Shown piece after piece: positions 1 through 11,345 of a stretch of DNA of 64,000 bases. The notes beneath the pieces were generated by a model. That model made no database searches, had not been told where the DNA came from, and was given only the letters and a program-made list of their open reading frames with translations. Every line of letters starts with the position of its first letter. Within the stretch, counting starts at the first letter, position 1. The DNA comes from Halichondria panicea. Lineage: Eukaryota; Porifera; Demospongiae; Suberitida; Halichondriidae. Position numbers and translations under genes: made by a program. The stretch lies in contig NC_087390.1 of assembly GCF_963675165.1 (NCBI RefSeq), positions 3,977,301 through 4,041,300 on the forward strand, given 5' to 3'.

Positions 1-30
1 ACAAACACGGACCACATACACACACACACA

Positions 31-61
<31 letters not shown>

Positions 62-92
62 CCACACACACACACACACACACAAACACAAA
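1..92. repeat. CA-rich microsatellite
   Basis: The window opens inside a (CA)n tract with interspersed CCC and AAACA words. It has the same base composition as the large arrays further on but lacks their regular GGCGTGCAC punctuation. Confidence 0.9.
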
Positions 93-735
93 CATCTATT
101 GACTAATGGAAAATTCATATTGTCAGAACCAAGGTTAGATATTGTACATGTAGCTAAAAGCCACAAAACGCCTAAACTAAGATGATACACCCAGATATGG
201 GAATCACATGCACCTAAACATAATCGTCATGGTACTAAAAACTGGCTAAAAACTGCTAACAAAGAGACAGAACTAAAAAGAATCCTCACAATGGAAAAGA
301 AAGAAACTAATGTTGTCACGTGGGTTACATTTTGCTTATCTTAATTACATAACAATTTACATACAATAATTATAAGGTTGCACATAGACTACCTCCTAAA
401 CAGAAATAAGAAATTTAGCTTGCTTTTCAACTGCATGTTTTGTGGTGTTTAACCATAGTCTATGGTTTGACAGCCACACCCGGACTCCGCATGTATGGGA
501 GTGGTCCCTCCTTTCCTTGAGCTATCCACAAGTCAGGAAATTAAAGGGACCGAAACTTCTGGACTGGCAATGACAGGTCTGGTGCTCCTCTGAAGACCGG
601 AAAAACTATAATTGTTACTATAATTAATAAAACTGTCAATTGAATGTCCTTCATTAAAATCAAATGTGCATTCCGTTTGAGTCAATTTTATGCTTCAGCG
701 GACGAGGTTCCATCCAACCCAGTTAGCCTTGTGCT
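93..735. other. No gene recognised
   Basis: Unique AT-rich sequence between two CA arrays. I see no convincing open frame, splice pattern or RNA gene. The word tccgtttgagt near 671-682 recurs at 11281-11291, just ahead of the second array, so the left flanks of the two arrays may be related. Confidence 0.5.
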
Positions 736-1990
736 TACTACCCCTTTCCAAACACACACGCGGCGTGCACACCCCACTCCACACAACACAGACACACACA
801 ACACAGACACATACACACACAACACACCACACACACACACGGCTTGCACACACACACACATACACACACAACACACCACACACACTCGGCTTGCACACAC
901 CACACACACGCACACACCACACGGCCTGCACACCCCCAACATACAAACACAACACACACACACTCTACACACATACACACCACACTGCACACACACACAC
1001 ACAAACACGGCCCACACACACACACGCACCCAACACACCAAACACACACGACTTGCACACACTCGGCTAGCACACACCACACACACACGCACACACCACA
1101 CGGCTTGCACACCCCTCCCCACACACACCACACACACACATGGCGTGCACACACCCCTTCCCCCCACACACACACACAAACACGGCGTGCACGACACACA
1201 AACACCACACACACGCCACACACACACAAACAAACACACACAAGACACCACACACACGCACACACCACACGGCCTCACTACACACAAACACGGCGTGCAC
1301 ACCCACACACACACATCCCCTCACCACACGGCCTGCACACCCCCTCCTCCACACACAAAGACGGCGTGCACACACACACACGACATGCACACCCCCTCCA
1401 CACACATACATACACACACATACATACACAAACACACCACACACACACGCACACACCACACGGCCTGCACATGGCCTCACACCACACGGCATGCACACCC
1501 CCTCCACACTCCACACACACACCACACCACAAACATACATACACACACATACATACACAAACACACCACACACACGCACACACCACACGGCCTGCACATG
1601 GCCTCACACCACACACAAACACGGCATGCACACCCCCTCCACACTCCACACATACACACCACACACACACGGCTTGCACACACCACACGCACACACCACA
1701 CGGCCTGCACACCCCCTCCCCCACAAACACCGCGTGCATACCCCCACCCCACACACACAACACACCCCTACACACACACACCCACACCATACGCATGCAC
1801 ACCCCCTCCACACACACACACAACACACACACGGCATGCACACCCCCCATAACACACACACACACGACCCCCACACACACCAAACACACACGGCATGCTC
1901 ACACCCCCGACAAAACACACAACACACACACACAACACACACGCCATACACGCCATACACCCATACACACAATACACACAATACACACAC
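736..1990 (+). repeat. CA-rich minisatellite array A
   Basis: Irregular array of short (CA)n runs separated by words of the type acggcgtgcacac, acggcatgcacac, cggcctgcacac and cccctccac. Most punctuating words contain the palindromes GTGCAC or GCATGC. Local sub-repeats are visible, for example two copies of a roughly 130-bp block (1380-1510 and 1520-1640) with the same order of tacatacacacac, cggcctgcacatgg and ggcatgcacaccccctcc. Long frames across it encode only His/Thr or Val/Cys alternations, so it is not coding. Confidence 0.95.
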
Positions 1991-2110
1991 GCCTGCGTGT
2001 GGTGTGCACGCCGTGTTTGTGTATATGGTGCACGCCATGTGTGTGTGTGTGTGTGCGTATGTGTGTGGGGGTGTACACACCGTGTGTGTGTGTGGCGGGG
2101 GGTGTGCACG
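1991..2110 (-). repeat. Inverted GT-strand segment of the minisatellite
   Basis: At about 1990 the array switches strand: before it the top strand is CA-rich, after it the same words appear reverse-complemented (gtgcacgccgtgtttgtg, gtgcacgccatgtgtgtg). The turn is abrupt, with only a few bases at the centre, so the two arms could fold on each other. Confidence 0.85.
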
Positions 2111-2111
2111 C

Positions 2112-2389
2112 ATGTGGTAATGTTCGGTATTTTCGTAACAAACGACTGCAAGACTCCGTATCTTCTGCTGCAGCAACTGAATTGCAGCAACTGAACGAGT
2201 ACAAATGCCAAGAGATCACCAATTGGGACCACTTCTTTTTCTGGTAACCAGATGTGGCAGACTCTTCGCAACCAGAAGCAGGCAAGACTCTTTAACAATA
2301 CAAATTTTTTTAAAAGTTCAATGCTTGAGCATTGTCTTGGAAACTTGGCAAATAAGTATCAGATGTATTCAGCTCGACAGGTTGGGAGG
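2112..2389 (+). repeat. R repeat, 3' part of a unit (interrupted)
   Basis: Carries the diagnostic words of the R repeat: tattttcgtaacaaacgact, ctgctgcagcaactgaattg, aagagatcaccaattggg, aaccagatgtggcagactc, cttgagcattgtcttggaaa and caggttgggagg. It stops exactly where the 5.36-kb transposon begins, and the next bases of the repeat consensus (gttggcag) resume at 7757. It is therefore the left half of a unit split by that insertion. Confidence 0.85.
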
Positions 2390-2413
2390 CAGAGGAGATT
2401 GGACGCGCGTCAT
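2390..2413 (+). repeat. Left terminal inverted repeat of the 5.36-kb transposon
   Basis: Starts cagaggagattggacg and ends gcgtcat. It matches the reverse complement of 7724-7747 at 23 of 24 positions. The adjoining 9-bp target duplication gttgggagg is at 2381-2389. Confidence 0.9.
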
Positions 2414-2573
2414 ACTTGTTAATAATAAATCATGTGATAAATGATGAATATAATTATAAAGGGATCCTAGCAGATCCTTTTTTAGTCATGTCAGCACTTT
2501 CTTTCTGCCAAGTCAGCAGTAATTTTGTTTGCGTGTAGTGAATAATGAATATAGATTGCGGGCGTGTGGGAAG

Positions 2574-5500
2574 ATGGAGGGCAATGGAAAAAGACCAAGG
2601 CATGTTTCCAGTCCTACTTTGCTAACACCTACAAGGCCTCAGAAGAAAAGAATTCCTCTTCGAACATTAGCCTCTCAGGCTCAGCAGTGTTCAGAGCAAA
2701 AGCTTGCTATTGACCAAGGTGCAAATCAACCAGCAGCTGTGGCCACAAGTGTTGACAAGGGGAATCCAGATAGCTGCAGCCAAAAAATAAAAAACAAAGG
2801 TTCTTGTCGAGTATATTATTTTGAGTGGAAAATGTACATGGCCTACTCATAAGATAGCTGAATACTGGGAAACTGTGGCAGGGTACGTGAAAAACAAATA
2901 AAGCACTACATGGATTCGCTCAGGTATTCACTTATTTATAAAGCACACTTGACAATGCATATCTTAACGCTGTGTTGTATAGGCACGTCATGCCGTTCCA
3001 AAGTTCTGAAGCTAATTAAGAAGTTTCCACAACCGGCTGATGCAGCTTTCTCATTTGCAAAACCAAGCCGTGATCATGAACCAACAGTTGTCGTTACTAA
3101 AGATGTTGGCATTCAGTGTGACATCAGACAGAAAGATACTATTTGTATAGAGGTACAACAACCACTTCTTACGGCAGAGACTTGCCAAATGCCGATAAAG
3201 AGACGGAGACTGATGACCAAACCATTGATATGGATTCGATATCTAAGTTATTTTCAAAACATTTGCAAAGAAATAGGTTTGGATGTACCAAATAACTTTC
3301 TCAAACTCTCAGCTTCTGCCATGATCAATCTACGCGAAAATAATCGCGAAAATACTGTGTACAATCTTGTCCTTGGCATTGGAACAATGAGAGAAGATGG
3401 GAGTGACTCTTGCTTCCCTGTAAAGCGAATGCCAATGGGCTTAGTGGAGTATGCAGTAAGTTTTTTCTCCGTAAAAGATATGCATGTATAGCTATATAAT
3501 TGTATAGCTGCAATAATTATTTTATTTGCACACAGGTTATATCATGTCCAGTCGACTATAGGTCATGACTTCAAACCATGTATAGCCATTACGGTCAGCA
3601 ATGGGCTAAGTTGCACCATGGCCCTTATTGGAGCACATCCAATGTACACGACAATAGTACTGGACGGCAACTAGTACTGGACGGCAACGAATAATCGAGC
3701 AGGTTGCATGTTATTTTCATGCACATAATTAGCATTTGTGACCAACCCTGCATGACATGTAATTATTGTACATGCTATTTTCTTTTCAGACTTCTATATC
3801 AATTTAATTATATTCATGCATGCAGGCGCTGGTGAACATCCCAGCAGTTTCTGAGCGAAGCTTGCGTAAAGATATTTCTGAAACCAATATAACTTTGGAT
3901 GCATCAATTCAGGTATTATAATTACTATTAGTGTGTAATTCATAGCTATATACATGCACTATTGTAATTTTATAGCAATCAGTGCTTGATCAAGCTGCAA
4001 GTGTGCATCCGGACGCATGGTGGTGGATTAAAACTGACGGGGTTGATATAGTTTGTGGATTAGGAGAATCAATGAGAGGTGAATGGTCTGGGGGGGATAT
4101 TGACTTGAATGATGGCAGTTTAAAGATCATGTATGACGAACATCAGAAGTTGCTAAAATTTATCGATGACATGGGAATAGTTCAAAGTTGCTATATAACT
4201 GAACTGAAAGAAGTTGATGAGCTCCTTCTCAAAGATCTAATTCACATCACAAAATGTAAGAATAATATAGAAAATGCATGTGATGACACTTCTATATAAT
4301 TATACCATGTTCCGTAGGTCTTCAAAACGTGTCTAAGGATTACTCAGAAAAGCAAGCTAAACATCATGTAGAAAACGAACTTATGAAACTCGCTTGGGAC
4401 ACACAGGAACTTAGTTCTATCAACTGGACGACAGTTGCGAGTAGAGAGTACAGTTTTGCAGGAAAAGCTACAAGATAATGATTACGATATTGTCGTTGAT
4501 AATTTTCCTAGACAGCTTGAAGAGTTCAAGATGAAATTAAAAGCTTTTTTCAGAAGAAGTATTAAGTATAGACGACAAGTTGCCACTCATGCTCTGGTTG
4601 TAATGATTAGTCCTGAGCAGAGAGCTAAGAAGCCATGTGCTTTACCTGTTCAATGCTTATCATGTAACATGCTAAAGGATGAAAAAATACGTTCAATTAT
4701 TGATGATGTTATAGAACAGATGGCAAAGAAAGGCATGAAAGTTGCTGGTAAGTGGTGTTAGGGTGTGTCTCATAATTATATAGTTCCGAGAAATACACAC
4801 TAACATGCATAATGCAGGTGTTGTTACTGATGGGGAGTGGAACACTTTGAGATCCAAAGGTTGTACGAGGCCTCTAAGTATTTTCGAAATTCTATCAGAC
4901 GTGAGAAATAAGTATAGCAGGAATAGCATTGGAACTTTGACAAATATGTTGACTCCAAAAGGTATGCAGGGTCTTACATGCAATAATAATGTTGGTTGTA
5001 ATGTTGTGTGCATAATTATACACACGTCAGTATCCTCCAGTGGTGAAGTTACAGCATTGCACAGAAATTCTCCTGTCAGTGAGACCACATTGAGAGAAAT
5101 TGCAGTATGGATGGAAGAAGGGTGTACAATGAAAGATGTGGTTGCACGCCTTCGACCAAAATCTGTACCGCCGGGGTATTCCACTACAGAGTGGAAAGAA
5201 GGTTTGTTCTTATAGATCCAGGCATGTGTACTGTATGTATAGAGTAGGAGTAGAATTATAATGAGTCACCTAAACTAATTTGCTACTATACTCTTGGCTA
5301 TACTTTGTCTTTTAGCACATGCATGCATGGGCACTCTATATAGTCATGACATCACAAATGTGACGTAACTATTACTATTATTACAATTGTAGTAACTATT
5401 TTTGAGTATTATAATGTGCACTTCTTGCAACAGGCAAAGAGGAACTCCTAGACGATAAAATGCGATCAATTTTAGCCCAGTTTGAGTATTCTAAACGAAT

Positions 5501-6731
5501 CAAAGAATATGTAGGACAAGGAATCCCCTTCAATTGTCATTTGATTGTTCTTGAGGTTCACAAGCACACAGGTCATGTAATTTGCCATAGAGAAGATGGA
5601 GCTCACCTACTAAAGGTTTGTGTGTGATAATACCATGACTTGTATTAAAGTGTATATAATAAATTACATCTCGGAAAATTATATACAGAGGATGGCGACA
5701 TGCTTACGGCAGGGTAAAGTAAAGGGAGTGAGATTAGAACGGTTCTTAGAAGCTCTCTATGACCCTAGTACAAGGCTAACATATCCGGCAATTACAGGAG
5801 TTCGAAAGCAGTCTGTTATCGATGCAGAACGTTTATTTGGTAAAGATGTATTGGAATTCATGGAGAGAAAAAATTATAAGGCAGAGGCAAAATATATTCG
5901 GGTAATTCGAAACTGGAGAAGAGCAATAGATGAAAGGGGTCTAACAGAGGATTCTCGACAAACATATTTGCAAGATGTCAAAGATTTCATCAACGAAGAC
6001 CTAATTCCTTGGTTCTCCGCAACAGATCCCACTGCAGACTATAGTACAATTGAAATTAATAGGTAAGGCAAGGCATTAATTTATAAACTCTGTAATTAAG
6101 ATGTTGTTCACTTTTGCATTTCAGACGAATTGACCGAATTAAAGGTTTCACTAGAGAAACATTAATTGGCCTGACAGCAAATATTGAGACCAGACAATGG
6201 CGATATCTATTCAATCTGGCACAGAAGATTGCCCCTGAGCACCCGCGCTCTTCGTCATCTGATGATGTAGAGTGCTTTTTTAGTATTCTCAGAAACTGTG
6301 TTGGAGAAAATTTTACAATGAAGCAGGTACACCAAATCTATACCAACGCCAGCACGCATAATTATATTATGTACATAATAATTATAATAATTATATAGGT
6401 ACACTATGGATGGAGGAAAGTTTGTATAGAGTTTACAAAAAGAATGGACCCTGACCTTCTCTTCTATTATTTTACAAGTAATAGTCGATATTATGAAGAA
6501 GAATTGCCGAGCTTTAATGCACTCATCGTAAAAGCTAAGGAACCCCTCCGAGCTCCAAGACGGGAACAACTCGCACTAAGCAATGGTTGTCGAATAGCAA
6601 CTCTTCCTGTTAGAAATAGTCTAAGTGTTAGAGCCACCTTTCACAATATTGCCATCAATCTACCACCCTTACCTAATCAATGTACACCATCTCAAATATC
6701 AAATGAACATTCATATGGACAGCAACAATAA
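2574..6731 (+). CDS. Transposase-like protein of the 5.36-kb element (about 12 exons)
   Basis: No named family is recognised with certainty. The best reconstruction has exons near 2574-2801, 2806-2923, 2983-3455, 3826-3912, 3976-4255, 4318-4747, 4818-4961, 5031-5201, 5434-5615, 5689-6062, 6125-6326 and 6399-6731. The introns have GT..AG ends and are 54-370 bp long. From 3826 onward most phases agree, and the total is about 1,000 residues. Candidate acidic catalytic segments are KTDGVDIVCGL (exon at 3976), VVTDGEWN (4818) and DDVECFFSILRNCVG (6125); the last resembles the Asp..Glu..Phe segment of P-element-like transposases. The N-terminus (from MEGNGKRPRH) is basic and would suit DNA binding. 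Two places do not join in frame: about 2800-2990 and about 4385-4440. They are either lesions or misread junctions. Its place between matched inverted ends is the strongest evidence that it mobilises this element. Confidence 0.7.
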
Positions 6732-7007
6732 TAAAACACAAAACTAAACATAAAATTAATAATATAGTGATTAATGTTTGCGTATCATGTTATACTTTTA
6801 CATCTTTTTGCTCTGAAATTTGTGTACAATGTCACCCCATCTTCCTCTTTTTATAATCTTTATTCCACAATACCAACCCGGAGATCGCCAGTGCAATAAA
6901 AATTTTGTCCAATCTAGTTTAACTGAAACAATTTTGTCTTCGTGCATCGCTCGGTGGACACTCTCCAATACTTCTCTAACGAGGTATCCTATACGATTCC
7001 ATTTGAG

Positions 7008-7633
7008 TCAAGAAAAACTTGAACTGCTATGGCACGTGAGATTCGATGCCTCGTGTATCACTCTTACTTCAATGGGTATGCCTTTGCTGTGTAATCTATT
7101 CACTTCAGCCAGATGCGTTTGGTACTGCTCCTCTTTTGCAGATCCAATACATTTAAACACAACGCCTTCTTGGTCATTGACATCATTAATACCTTGGTGA
7201 TCGACATCATCAGCAGCACCTGTACTATTTGTTGTAGACATTGATGGTGGTATATCTGGTGGTAGAAGATTCCAATTCCAAACAACAAGCACTTTGTTGT
7301 CGAAAGTGTTGAGCTCTAGCTCTACATTTGACTTCATAAATTCGTCCATAGGAATAAAAAAACTATTCTTACAGCCAGTGCACACTGATATCATAGTGTT
7401 CACCTTCACTAGCTCAGAAGTTTCTCGAATAAATCCATCATAGCTAGTCATGCTGTCGTCCTTTGCGTACTTAACGTGCGTAAATTTAACTTCTAGGACT
7501 GGAAAACTAGGCACAGTACAGTATAGCCAATTACCTCTCCTCGGGTATGTATAAACAGAAGAGTATGATTATCAAGGTCCTCTCCGCAACTCTGACAAAG
7601 ATCAGGCTCTCCAACATTAGCTGCAACTGCCAT
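7008..7633 (-). CDS. Accessory gene of the 5.36-kb element, CxxC protein
   Basis: Minus-strand gene convergent with the transposase-like gene and inside the same inverted ends. It starts at the ATG at 7633 (MAVAANVGEPDLCQSCGEDL), about 90 bp from the right TIR. That exon has one CxxC pair (LCQSCGED) and ends near 7539 before gtaatt. A second segment from about 7510 to 7008 (FPVLEVKFTHVKYAKDDSM) has another CxxC (VCTGCKNSFF) followed by acidic, asparagine-rich sequence. Four cysteines in two pairs could form a zinc ribbon. The short gap between the segments (28 nt with GT..AG ends) does not join in phase, so it is either a tiny intron plus an indel or a frameshift. I do not recognise the function; a DNA-binding or regulatory partner of the transposase is inference. 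Confidence 0.6.
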
Positions 7634-7723
7634 GATGCCCACTCGCGATCTCACGGGGGGCTTGCTGCGTACATACGCGAGCAATCAGCAATTGAAGTTG
7701 TGTCACATGATATGTGACACTGA

Positions 7724-7747
7724 ATGACGCGCGTCCAACCTCCTCTG
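7724..7747 (-). repeat. Right terminal inverted repeat of the 5.36-kb transposon
   Basis: Ends ...gcgtccaacctcctctg and is followed directly by the target duplication gttgggagg (7748-7756), after which the interrupted R repeat resumes with gttggcag. Confidence 0.9.
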
Positions 7748-7756
7748 GTTGGGAGG

Positions 7757-8501
7757 GTTGGCAGTAGACGGGAAAGATTTTGTGGTTGGTAGAAGAGATG
7801 TCGTGATACCTTCGTTTTTGAGGGATCTCTATTTCCAAGAACCATTTACGAGAAGGGCCCGGGTTTTTCCTTGCTTGTCGAATCATCCAGAGCATGGAAA
7901 CCACCTCCTTCAGCCGGCCTTTTCCAGTGACACACTGTACTTGGTATCAAATTGGGCATGAATTAACTAACGGTAGTAGTGAACAAGGGAGGGTAATTGA
8001 TTGCCCAACTACCTCCAGAAACAGTAACAGGCCAGAAACAGTAACAGGAACAGACACACTAAACACAAGCAGGCATAGATGAAAAATACTAAACACAAGC
8101 AGGAGATTGTGCGCGTGACTCTCCGCTGGTACCATTTTTATTCCTTTTCTAGGAGGAACACAGCCTTACGGCCACGAGGTGCAGGCACCTGAGAAGTTAT
8201 TAAGCGAGGTATTTTCTTTGCTTGAGAGAACCACGTATCTTCTGCTGTAGCAACAGAATTGCAGCAACTGCACAACTGCATAATTATGCAAAAGATCACC
8301 AATTGTGGCAAGTGCTCTCAGAACAAAACTTACCACTTCTTTTTCTGGTGGCAGAAGAACTTATTCCAACCAGGAGCAGGCAACCAGGAGCAGGCAAGAC
8401 TCTTTAACAAGACAAATTGCTTTAAAACTTCCATCATCATCAATCCCATAGCTTGAGCATTGTCTTGGAAACTTGGCAAATAAGTATCAGATGTTGAGGT
8501 C
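7757..8501 (+). repeat. R repeat, full-length unit
   Basis: Unit order seen here and in later copies: gttggcagtagacgg, agagatgtcgtgataccttc, aatcatccagagc, ccttttccagtgacaca, aattgggcatgaattaacta, ctccagaaacagtaacagg, gactctccgctggtacc, ttacggccacgaggtgcagg, ttgcagcaactg, accacttctttttctgg, gcaggcaagactctttaaca, ccatcatcatcaatcccat, cttgagcattgtcttgga and gatgttgaggtcgtattca. It contains internal 17-bp and 14-bp tandem duplications (8015-8048; about 8368-8395). I see no coding potential and no known repeat class. Confidence 0.85.
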
Positions 8502-8509
8502 GTATTCAA

Positions 8510-9285
8510 TAGCCTCTACACAGGCTCTCCTTTTTCTGTTCTTTATCACAATCGTTATCACAATCGTTCAATAAGATAAAATACTGTATTAATCGTTCAA
8601 TGAGATAAAATACGGTATTAATTGGAGGAATAAAGAAAGAAATAGACGTAGAGTTAGGAAAAAGGAGAGCCTGTATCGGGAAGTCGCGTGAGGGTGGTAG
8701 AAGGGTGAAAATGAGCGTGGGCATGCTGAGCTAGAGATGTTGGACTGCCCACGCAGAGATCTATGACTAATAAAACTTTGCCTGCAGCAAGCTGGACATG
8801 GACTTGGAACTGGAAGTTTGCAAGCACTATAGCTAGCTATACCTTAGGCTTAGCTAGATGATCTACTAGTTATGTGTTCAGATTATATCAGACTATCCAC
8901 CTTTTCTTGTGTCTTTCTACATACTATAGTCTACTGATAGTATAGATCTAGTCATCATTATCATATAGCAGGTAGCTACTTCCACCAGAGCTGGCCACGC
9001 TGGTTCTCTGATCTGACTTGCAGCACAGCTTGGTGGTTGTCTCAGTACGTACAGTCTTATTAATTAACTCTGAATGCGTGGGAGAATATCTTACGTCACG
9101 ATTGTGGGCTACATATCGCCCACGTTCATAAAAATCCTTGTGGATCACGCGATTTCCCGAACCAGGCCTTCCTTTTTCTTAACTGTACGCCCATTTCTTT
9201 CTTTGCTGCCTCACTATGCCTTTCTTATGATTTATGGATGAACAGTGACAACAGCAAGAAAAAGTAAGGCCTGGGATCGAGGCTA
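8510..9285 (+). mobile_element. 776-bp non-autonomous DNA transposon, 8-bp target duplication
   Basis: Flanked by the perfect direct repeat gtattcaa (8502-8509 and 9286-9293), which occurs once in uninterrupted R units (cgtattcaggttggg at 9926). The left end is tagcctctacacaggctctc; the right end reverse-complemented is tagcctcgatcccaggcctt, and both continue into a ctttttct stretch. No transposase frame is visible. The terminus TAGCCTC and the 8-bp duplication match the 5.07-kb element at 44912-49977, so this is probably a short relative mobilised by the same machinery. Confidence 0.8.
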
Positions 9286-9293
9286 GTATTCAA

Positions 9294-9938
9294 CAGGTTG
9301 GGAGGGTTGGCAGTGGACGGGAAAGATTCTTGTGGTTGGTGGAAGAGATGTCGTGATACCTTCGTTTTTGAGAGATATTCATGACTCTATTTCCATGAAC
9401 CATTTACGAAAGGGCCCACGTTTTTATTTGCTTGTCGAATCATCCAGAGCGTGGAAACCACCTTCTTCAGCCGGTCTTTTCCAGTGACACACTGCTCTTT
9501 AATAGCAGAACTGTAGTGGTGAACAAGGGAGTGTATTTGATTGCCCTACTACCTCCAGAAACAGTAACAGGGGAGACACACTTATTTCTAGGATGCACAC
9601 CGCCTTTACGGCCACGAGTTGCAGGCACCTGAGAAGTTATTAAGCGAGAAATGTTAGGTATTTTCGTAACAAACGACTGCAAGACTCCGCATCAGCTGCA
9701 CAGCAACTGAATTGCAGCAACTGAATGAGTACAAATTCACTAATTCTGGCAAGTGCTATCAGAGCAAAACTGACCACTTCTTTTCTGGTAACCAGATGTA
9801 GCAGACTCTTCGCAGCAGGCAAGACTCTTTAACAAGACAAAAATACTTTAAACTTCCATCATCATCAATCCCATAGCTTGAGCATTGTCTTGGAAACTTG
9901 GCAAATAAGTATCAAATGTTGAGGTCGTATTCAGGTTG
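9294..9938 (+). repeat. R repeat, nearly full unit
   Basis: Runs from caggttgggagggttggcag to gttgaggtcgtattca and has the same word order as the unit at 7757. The module tgttaggtattttcgtaacaa (about 9652) is shared with 2112-2389. Confidence 0.85.
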
Positions 9939-10434
9939 GGAGGGGCAGTAGACTGCTCTTTAATAGCAGACATTGTACTTGTTAGCTTTTCTCAAATTGG
10001 GCATGATGGTGTTGGTGAACAAGGGAGTGTAATTGATTGCCCCAGAAACAGTAACAGGGACAGACACACGCAGGACGTGGGAGCATAGACTTGCGTGACT
10101 CTCCGCTGGTACCATTTTTATTTCTAGGAGGCACACCGCCTTACGGCGAAGAGGTGCAGGCAGCGAGTAATGTTATGTATTTTCTGCTGCAGCAACTGAA
10201 TTGCAGCAACTGAATGAGTACAAATGCCAAGAGATCACCAATTGGGGCAAGTGCTATCAGAGCAAATCTGACCACTTTTTCTGGTAACCAGATGTGGCAG
10301 ACTCTTCGCAACTAGGAGCAGGCAAGTTAACAAGACAAATTGCTTTAAAACTTTCATCATTATCAATCCCATAGCTTGAGCATTGTTTTGGAAATCAGTA
10401 TCAGATGTTGAGGTCTTAATCAGCTCAGACAGGT
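9939..10434 (+). repeat. R repeat, shortened unit
   Basis: Same module order but lacking the agagatgtcgtgatacc and aatcatccagagc segments, giving a unit of about 0.5 kb. It contains ttacggcgaagaggtgcagg and the paired ttgcagcaactgaa words. Confidence 0.8.
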
Positions 10435-11000
10435 TGGGAGGGTTGGCAGTAGACTGGAAAGACACTTGTTAGCTTTTCTCAAATTGGGCATGAATTAACT
10501 AACGGTGGTGGGGAGTGTAATTGATTGCCCTACTACCCTACTACCTCCAGAAACAGTATAACAGGGACAGACACACTAAACACAAGCAGGACGTGGGAGC
10601 ATAGATGAAAAAGACTTGCGTAACTAAACACAAGCAGGAGAGTGTGCACGTGGGAGCATAGAGCACGTGGGAGCATAGATGAAAAAGACTTGCGTGACTC
10701 TCCGCTGGTACTTCCTTTTCTAGGAGACACCGCCTTACGGCCACGAGGTGTAGGCACCTGAGATGTTATTAAGCGAGTAATGTTAGGTATTTTCTGCTGC
10801 AGCAACTGAATTGCAGCAACTGAACGGTACAAATGCCAAGAGATCACCAATTGGGGCAAGTGCTATCAGAGCAAAACTGACCACTTCTTTTTCTGGTAAC
10901 CAGATGTGGCAGACTCTTTGCAACCAGGAGCAGGCAAGACTCTTTTACAAGACAAATTGCTTTAAAACTTCCATCATCATCAATCCCATAGCTTGAGCAT
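10435..11000 (+). repeat. R repeat, shortened unit with internal duplication
   Basis: The segment containing aaacacaagcagg, acgtgggagcatag and atgaaaaagacttgcgt is duplicated inside the unit (about 10570-10700). The unit ends at cccatagcttgagcattcac, where it runs directly into the next copy. Confidence 0.8.
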
Positions 11001-11275
11001 TCACAAGCGTCCAGAGCATGGAAACCACCTCCGGCCTTTTCCAGTGACATACTGCTCTTTGATAGCAGACATTGTACTAGGTAGCTTTTCTCAAATTGGG
11101 CATGAATTAACTAAAGGTGGTGGTGAACAAGGGAGTGTAATTGATTGCCCTCCAGAAACAGTAACAGGCCAGAAACAGTAACAAGGAGAGACACACTAAA
11201 CACAAGCAGGACGTGGGAGCATAGACTTGCGTGACTTTCAGCTGGTACCATTTTTATTCCTTTTTAAAGATTAAT
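11001..11275 (+). repeat. R repeat, 5' part of a unit, adjoining the CA array
   Basis: Begins with gtccagagcatggaaaccac and ends at gctggtaccatttttattcc. About 70 bp later the second CA array begins, so R units are bordered by CA arrays on both sides (compare 2110). Confidence 0.8.
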
Positions 11276-11345
11276 TTAAGTTCCGTTTGAGTTGTAACGC
11301 GAACAGTTGAACAGTTGACACAATTTCTCCACACAAATGATACTT

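Larger units (their letters stand above)
2390..7747 (+). mobile_element. Two-gene DNA transposon, 24-bp TIRs, 9-bp target duplication
   Basis: The left end (2390-2413) begins cagaggagattggacgcgcg. The right end (7724-7747) is its reverse complement with one mismatch in 24. The element is flanked by the direct repeat gttgggagg at 2381-2389 and 7748-7756. Uninterrupted R repeats at 9295 and 10433 read gttgggagggttggcag, which is the empty site. Inside are a large multi-exon transposase-like gene on the plus strand and a small cysteine-containing gene on the minus strand, facing each other. Near the right end is a palindrome, tgtcacatgatatgtgaca, at 7701-7719. A 9-bp duplication is commonest in Mutator-like elements, but I cannot place the protein there from sequence alone. 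Confidence 0.9.

Noticed and set aside
5097-5184. Minus-strand frame 4693-5184 opposite the transposase-like gene
   Set aside because: It overlaps exons of the plus-strand gene whose phases agree with each other; it is a shadow frame.
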